DNA of 64,000 nt from Cristatella mucedo (Eukaryota; Bryozoa; Phylactolaemata; Cristatellidae), in NCBI GenBank assembly GCA_009760855.2, contig WPIO01000005.1:8280001-8344000 (forward strand), read 5' to 3'. Shown piece after piece: positions 62,501 through 64,000 of the stretch. A program made the position numbers and the translations under genes. The notes beneath the pieces are model-generated. The model saw nothing but the letters and a program-made list of their open reading frames with translations. It had not been told where the DNA came from and made no database searches. Positions within the stretch are counted from its first letter, which is position 1. The number at the start of each line of letters is the position of its first letter.

Positions 62501-64000
62501 TTCCAAGTCGTTTGCTGTTTAGCAATACGCTCAAGCTTCACAGCATAATTGCGTGTGCGTGCGTGTCCAATTCATTTGTATATTGCCTTAAAAGAACTTA
62601 ATCTCTATCGAGGCACTTTTCAAATGCCGAACGACTCGAGCCCTTGACCTCGGGTCATTCAAGGCAAGCATCTTACCCCTAGGTCACATCAGGGCGTCTC
62701 GGATCTTGTGATCTGATCAGTGAAGATCTTGTACTCCGAAGAATTTCCGTGCAAAAAAAATTGGTCCCAAAAATGCACAGTCATGACAACCTATTGGCAT
62801 TTAAATTATCTAGATACCAATGAGACACTTCGGTTGCTCTTATTAGAGCAGTCTAGCACGTCATTGGGTAAGCGTAAGCAACCCATACGGGTAGGTTGTC
62901 TGTCCCCTTATAATTGATGTACGAGGTTAAGCACTGTCTAGTGTTGCTTTCAAGTTAGCCGAAAGCATTAGAAAAAATTGTATTGAGACCTGTGCTCCAG
63001 AAAGTGTGCACCCTGATTTTGCAGCAGAAAAATGGTCGAGGCATTCTTCACGGCGTTGTGTTCAGTTCAGTCGGCACCCAGTGTTGTAGTGAGAATTATG
63101 CCTTAAACCACTTGTTTGGTAGACTGGGTCGGTACTCACGTAAAAACCAGAAAGTTGCGCTCACAGATCAGATACCCACATTTCCGACCTACATAACAGC
63201 TAATACCATTCAATTTAAAATGTTCACAAAATCAGAGTCGTAATCCATGCTGGCAGGTTTAGTCCTATTTGTGGCAGTGTTGCTGAAAGGTTGCTTTAAT
63301 GCTCGTGTATAGGTGGGCTAACCTTATATAATCGTTCAAGCATCGGCTCGTTTTGAACTCAAGTTGCTGGTGTAGCATTCATTACTGCATGTTACCTCCA
63401 TGAGCCTAATTCCTGTGGTTTGGTTTTCTCTTTGTCCCGAAATAGGAGAAACCACCGTGAGAGACTCTGGTCGTGTCATGGCCGATCGTCAGCAGTCCGA
63501 GCTGACCTGCAGCATCACCAGAGAGCCGGCCACAACCAGCGATGGCATCCTTACCAGTCGTGCTACCAGGCAGGCTGCTGCCCCAGTCGGCATAGCGCTT
63601 GGACAACCAGAGGCATCATCCAAGTCTTCTGCAGGATCATCGCTGCTAGAGGCTGCTCAAGACCTACCGCTGCAGCAAAGGCAAGCAGCTGTAACTGCTG
63701 GCTCACCCTTCGTGACGAGTGCACCTCGACACGGCATGGCCTCAACCACGGTGCCACCAGCTGCTAGCAAGACATCACTTTCTGCCTTTGCCTCGATGGC
63801 GCAACCTGCGGCGGCACAACCTCCTGCTCGGAGCAGTAATGCTGACCGGCTGGGAGCGGCTGCCGCGGAGTCGGTGCGCCCCATGCCAAGCCCCGCTGTG
63901 CCTCTGCCTAGGACGAGTGCCGGTGTCAGTCTGGCTGCTGGTGGCATTGCCACCAGCAGTGCGACTTTCAAACCGATGGCTACGCCCACCGGCCAGCTGC
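41471..64000 (+). CDS. NUP214: NUP214-like nucleoporin gene, 14 exons visible, 3' end outside window
   Basis: Nucleoporin of the cytoplasmic face of the nuclear pore; in animals it anchors NUP88/NUP62 through its coiled coil and recruits the mRNA-export helicase DDX19 through its N-terminal propeller. About 1125 codons are visible. Residues 1 to ~430 form the beta-propeller, recognised from family landmarks: NDKYGLVAAGHAKG, VYFYDVRAF, CICWSPKGKQLVAG, VLWQSTYVFFVSY and VFVLSTEGLLMPY. A Ser/Pro-rich linker follows (~430-620), then a coiled coil (~620-845, with the family-like LLKSRPLDHLL), then a Ser/Ala/Pro-rich tail. The FG-repeat end lies beyond the window. All 13 exon junctions keep phase, no exon holds a stop, and the ATG is followed by a typical N-terminus (PPEERILSLE). 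Introns 1-4, 10, 11 and 13 are 0.6-4.7 kb; the larger ones carry retrotransposons. The other introns are 90-112 bp. Identification is from memory of the family. Confidence 0.93.
42168..42288 (+). CDS. NUP214: NUP214 exon 2
   Basis: Acceptor TTGTTGTAG|GAG, donor AAAG|GTAAGC, phase 0 to 1. It encodes EFYFKQICRIRIGPPPDN followed by QLVATNDKYGLVAAGHAK, the first propeller blade of NUP214 (family pattern FxxxxKVRIF...NKYGLVFAG). Confidence 0.9.
42905..43190 (-). mobile_element. LINE-A 3' end in NUP214 intron 2
   Basis: GAGCACCCCTAAAAGAAGCA, GTTCTCTTTCTAGGCACTTT and downstream reverse-strand ORF remnants parallel 7170-7480. Confidence 0.65.
43939..44186 (+). CDS. NUP214: NUP214 exon 3
   Basis: Acceptor TTTTCTTGCAG, donor CGAAAG|GTGAGT, phase 1 to 0. 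It includes GVRVISIATI, PVHIGFSADGLIMSVAC and PTVYFYDVRAF, matching the second propeller blade (family: HLALSCDNLTLSAC...IAFFDVRTF). Confidence 0.92.
44462..44545 (-). mobile_element. LINE-A 3' tail in NUP214 intron 3
   Basis: AATAATAATAAAATAAGACA, GGTGCCCTAAGAGAACTAAA and TCTCTTTCTGTATACT. Confidence 0.65.
44633..45110 (-). mobile_element. LINE-B 3' end in NUP214 intron 3
   Basis: Begins GTAATGTAATGTATCTCTGT (reverse of the ATTAC tail) and continues through GGATGATCCATAGTCGGCAG, TTGTGGAAGCGAGTTCCACA and CTTCTGTCGCCAACG, the reverse complement of 22780-23010. It is the clearest LINE-B 3' end, showing what the copy at 20.4-23.1 kb lacks. Confidence 0.85.
45360..46080 (+). mobile_element. LINE-A internal fragment in NUP214 intron 3
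   Basis: AATGTAATCGCCAAGCACAA, TAGGCTTTCATTTTATGCAG (RT YADD region, decayed), AAATTGAATGACGACAAAAC and CTGCCTATCAAGCAGAGAAT. Heavily mutated. Confidence 0.75.
46706..46795 (-). mobile_element. LINE-A 3' tail
   Basis: AATAATAATAATAATACATC, GGCACCCTCAGAGAACTAAA, TCTCTTTGG. Confidence 0.7.
47060..47795 (+). mobile_element. LINE-A 3' end interrupted by a SINE-2
   Basis: The C-terminal remnant (GCCCATACCTGACTTCAAAG, GACTTGGAACTCATTGCCGA) is split at 47214 by SINE-2 and resumes at 47390 (ACATCATCACCTGATTTGAT), ending with the 3' UTR (GCAACTTGTAAAGTGCATGT). Confidence 0.8.
47215..47389 (+). mobile_element. SINE-2 with 7-bp target-site duplication
   Basis: Box A-like ATGGCAGATTTGGTAAGGTG, box B GGTTCTAATCC, body GGGCGATCCTTTATTGCCAC and GTGATAGCCGTAATGGCTC. 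It is flanked by ACATCAT on both sides (47208-47214 and 47390-47396), inside a LINE-A. Confidence 0.87.
48368..48719 (+). CDS. NUP214: NUP214 exon 4
   Basis: Acceptor CTGTTGCAG, donor GCAG|GTATGT, phase 0 to 1. It encodes ITDFRWNPEESDVFAASLS, then DDITCICWSPKGKQLVAGRA and RVPAPP. The CWSPKGKQL stretch is diagnostic of the NUP214 propeller. This is the best conserved exon seen. Confidence 0.95.
49234..49300 (+). mobile_element. SINE-1 head fragment
   Basis: GATTTGGCCCAGTGGTCAGG and GTGCTTGCTCGACCAAG; body lost. Confidence 0.5.
50395..50450 (+). mobile_element. SINE-2 3' fragment
   Basis: TTTGTAAAGGCTCTTCTGCT, GCTATATAAATGAGACTATT. Confidence 0.6.
50517..51110 (-). mobile_element. LINE-A, internally deleted
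   Basis: The 3' tail and UTR (50517-50745) are followed directly by the RT middle part, read from 51084: GVPQGSVLGLVLFTLYTPPL and GFHFYVDDTQLYVCFDP (catalytic box FYADD mutated to FYVDD). About 1 kb that lies between these parts in the 7.1-9.1 kb copy is missing. Confidence 0.85.
51780..52570 (+). mobile_element. LINE-A fragments split by a reverse LINE-B 3' end
   Basis: 51780-51900 encodes a decayed HITPLL...INFKILFF-type segment; 51905-52100 is a LINE-B 3' end on the - strand; 52140-52570 resumes LINE-A (FSSCAPKVGNLLLASV, FKTQLKTHLFGSV) and ends in GTTTTAAAGCGCCTGGATAG and TTATTATTAA. Confidence 0.7.
51913..51995. repeat. ~40-bp direct duplication within LINE-B 3' end
   Basis: TCTGTCTGTAACTCCACAAA followed by GCCATAAAGACTATGTGGG occurs twice in tandem. 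Confidence 0.9.
52668..52812 (-). mobile_element. SINE-1, full length, in NUP214 intron 4
   Basis: Reverse complement of TTTGGTCCAGCGGATAAGGT, GGGCTCGAGCAC and the shared LINE-A tail; ends in (TAA)n. Confidence 0.85.
53436..53542 (+). CDS. NUP214: NUP214 exon 5
   Basis: Acceptor CTCATTGTAG, donor GCT|GTAAGT, phase 1 to 0. It encodes ALSVLWQSTYVFFVSYGE, matching the family VLWISTYVFAIVY strand. The preceding 4.7-kb intron is filled with retrotransposon fragments. Confidence 0.92.
53637..53740 (+). CDS. NUP214: NUP214 exon 6
   Basis: Acceptor TGTATTGCAG, donor AAGTG|GTGAGC, phase 0 to 2. It encodes KDGQVTAYHNYGDLCFGSS and QCGYYMVQIPKW, equivalent to the family segment FMEPCYGSC...YYLSYIEEW. 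Confidence 0.9.
53831..53900 (+). CDS. NUP214: NUP214 exon 7
   Basis: Acceptor TTTTTTATAG, donor GAACAG|GTATTG, phase 2 to 0. It encodes (W)DIILALSATSISSCVLGK, matching the family WDLVLAASAASTEVSIL. Confidence 0.9.
54004..54139 (+). CDS. NUP214: NUP214 exon 8
   Basis: Acceptor CGAATTTTAG, donor CAAG|GTAGGA, phase 0 to 1. It encodes QPWTLDDSGQIAMPLQQSDD and then NDSFPRGLAL, matching family W..W.LEDS..AELP..KSDDSLPMG. The frame is closed just upstream by TAG, which fixes the acceptor. Confidence 0.88.
54252..54919 (+). CDS. NUP214: NUP214 exon 9 (last propeller strand plus Ser/Pro-rich linker)
   Basis: Acceptor TTTTTTCTAG, donor GAA|GTAAGT, phase 1 to 0; the longest complete exon (668 bp). 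It starts with SPVVFVLSTEGLLMPYHVIN and ITKPPEQLS, the C-terminal propeller edge, then becomes a low-complexity Ser/Pro/Ala/Gln linker with only one FG dipeptide (PDFFGSSSGQG). It ends in RAIQEE, the start of the coiled coil. Confidence 0.9.
55015..55173 (+). CDS. NUP214: NUP214 exon 10 (coiled coil)
   Basis: Acceptor TTTTTCGCAG, donor GTCCAG|GTAAAT, phase 0 to 0, 53 codons. It encodes VTNFAKEVAALRMSCQRN and then IVGSKEEFIALSKQLGEL, heptad-like, aligned with the family IAHFQKELEELKARTSK...VGTSEEMKML. Confidence 0.88.
55186..55347 (-). mobile_element. SINE-2 in NUP214 intron 10
   Basis: Reverse complement has box A-like TACATAAGGCGGTTGC, box B GGGTTCGAATCC and AAGGCTCTTCTGTCGCTAT. It sits about 12 bp downstream of the exon-10 donor. 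Confidence 0.85.
55497..55650 (+). mobile_element. SINE-2 copy, diverged
   Basis: AGACCCAGGTCTTAGGTTTG, TTTATTGCCTGCTGCAGGTG, GGCTCCTCTGCTGCTGCATA, AGTGAAGCTGTGGATCAGA. Confidence 0.6.
55890..56480 (+). mobile_element. LINE-B RT fragment in NUP214 intron 10
   Basis: Decayed RT: TTTTCAAAGGCTTTTAAATC, CAAAGGTTCTTGAAAGACTG, GGTTCTGTTTGATCTGTCAA, AGACCGGTCACCTGTAGAG, parallel to 21630-22190. Confidence 0.72.
56480..58165 (+). mobile_element. LINE-A, endonuclease/RT linker plus RT C-terminus and 3' tail
   Basis: Linker remnants (56840-57330; DLADRFPNLFFSKIDKIRES) precede NLGVLFQSDLSLDDHISSTI and TSRLDFCKSLLAGLLV, then the 3' UTR (CATCTGTAGAGTGCCCAGAA) and a TTATTATTATT tail. The central RT, including YADD, is missing. 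A C17 run lies at 56840. Confidence 0.78.
58342..58583. mobile_element. Inverted-repeat element (possible MITE), ~240 bp
   Basis: Left arm 58342-58399 and right arm 58523-58583 are imperfect reverse complements: CGGACGATTCATCCTGAGGA against CGGACGATTCATCCAGAGGA, then CGATTCATTC in both. The ~120-bp centre is AT-rich. No target duplication could be fixed. Confidence 0.65.
58615..59065 (+). mobile_element. LINE-A RT fragment and terminal tail
   Basis: KHNLGFHSYADDTQ (58735 onward), NDDNTGLLVMGKPSV remnants, then a jump to TTAAGTTCTCTCAGGGTGTT tail. Confidence 0.75.
59730..59888 (+). CDS. NUP214: NUP214 exon 11 (coiled coil)
   Basis: Acceptor GTGTATTGTAG, donor TCACAG|GTGTGT, phase 0 to 0, 53 codons. 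It encodes DVHELKLKVLETFTLLEQ and LLKSRPLDHLLKSKSQ; the latter matches the family LYKRPLDPKSEAQ. It contains no transposon sequence. Confidence 0.85.
60935..61284 (+). CDS. NUP214: NUP214 exon 12 (coiled coil), ends at a GC donor
   Basis: Acceptor GTGTTTTAG, phase 0 to 2. It encodes EVERLYRSVQQSLDDLSQRI then DDDWANVVQQQQLQ (family [28 protein letters not shown]), a Gly/Arg/Pro-rich insert, and ELLADELTKRLKALHLG. The exon must end at CACAG|GCAAGT: joining it to exon 13 in phase 2 keeps the frame open, whereas the nearby GT donor (GAG|GTCTCT) gives an immediate stop in exon 13. Confidence 0.87.
61384..61670 (+). CDS. NUP214: NUP214 exon 13
   Basis: Acceptor TACACGTTGCAG, donor ACAA|GTAGGT, phase 2 to 1. 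Hydrophilic, Ser/Ala-rich, with RPRRLTPAANALLCRYLGSR and SLSKVIAAEKLKQQLTLLQH. It falls in the poorly conserved segment after the coiled coil; assignment rests on phase and frame. Confidence 0.78.
61683..61748. repeat. Perfect 33-bp tandem duplication
   Basis: Two identical 33-bp units (ATGAATGTTGTGTTCTATGC, AGTAGCTACATAC) start 12 bp after the exon-13 donor. Confidence 0.97.
61842..62522. repeat. Duplicated hairpin-bearing segment in NUP214 intron 13
   Basis: Two diverged copies (about 61842-62062 and 62224-62522) share CCCCAGCxTA...CAGTGCTxC, CTAAATGTTG, a mirrored TACTAGGCTGGG, CCTCCCGACC, AGCATTC(C/A)TGCTGC, TAGCCAATCA and TTCCAAGTCGT. Each carries a CCCAGC/GCTGGG stem. Confidence 0.75.
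62568..62702 (-). mobile_element. SINE-1 copy in NUP214 intron 13
   Basis: CAATTCATTTGTATATTGCC, AGAACTTAATCTCTATCGAG, GACTCGAGCCCTTGACCTCG and TTACCCCTAGGTCACATCAG. Confidence 0.75.
63446..64000 (+). CDS. NUP214: NUP214 exon 14, open to the window edge
   Basis: Acceptor TTTGTCCCGAAATAG, phase 1. The frame (GAA at 63448, ATG at 63478) is open for ~184 codons to the last base. It is a Ser/Ala/Pro/Thr-rich low-complexity tail (for example VMADRQQSELTCSITREP, KTSLSAFASMAQPAAAQPP), as expected before the FG-repeat domain. No FG repeats are reached. Long opposite-strand open frames here are shadows of GC-rich codons. Confidence 0.8.

Noticed and set aside
63657-63989. 110-residue open frame on the - strand, Ala/Gly-rich
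   Set aside because: Shadow of the GC-rich, Ser/Ala/Pro codons of NUP214 exon 14 on the + strand.

Overview
The window is eukaryotic nuclear DNA, almost certainly from an invertebrate animal. Genes are split by spliceosomal introns, and the space between exons is filled with degraded non-LTR retrotransposons, two tRNA-derived SINE families, a satellite block, DNA-transposon relics and (CA)n, (TA)n and (GA)n microsatellites. There are no bacterial-type operons. I cannot name the species.

The best supported gene is a NUP214 (nuclear pore, cytoplasmic face) orthologue on the + strand. It starts at 41471 and runs off the right edge. I could join 14 exons with every intron phase consistent: an N-terminal beta-propeller (exons 1-9), a coiled coil (exons 10-12) and the start of a Ser/Ala/Pro-rich tail (exons 13-14). 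Its introns fall into two classes, short (90-112 bp) and long (0.6-4.7 kb, most of them carrying transposons). Intron 12 uses a GC donor.

Three other genes are seen only in part, all on the - strand. (1) At 933-2257 lie the first two exons of an SLC16/monocarboxylate-transporter-like protein, continuing off the left edge. (2) At about 24.6-28.4 kb a chain of phase-compatible exons encodes a basic cytosolic segment, one transmembrane helix and a Cys-containing segment, perhaps a type II membrane protein; I do not recognise it. (3) At 34.3-40.7 kb five phase-compatible exons encode the C-terminal ~340 residues of an unrecognised protein, divergent from NUP214, with one in-frame TAA.

Layout. 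0-3 kb: transporter gene, GC-rich. 3-11.4 kb: transposon debris (hAT relic, LINE-A copy, SINEs). 11.4-18.3 kb: two oppositely oriented arrays of a ~166-bp satellite around a ~2-kb core, with a palindromic monomer pair inside. 18.8-23.1 kb: LINE-B, including a nearly complete but broken copy with endonuclease and reverse transcriptase. 24.6-28.4 kb: candidate membrane protein gene. 28.8-34.3 kb: SINE, a mariner-type MITE and microsatellites. 34.3-40.7 kb: unrecognised gene. 41.5-64 kb: NUP214 with transposon-laden introns. LINE-A and SINE-1 share the same 3' terminal sequence, which suggests that LINE-A machinery mobilised SINE-1.
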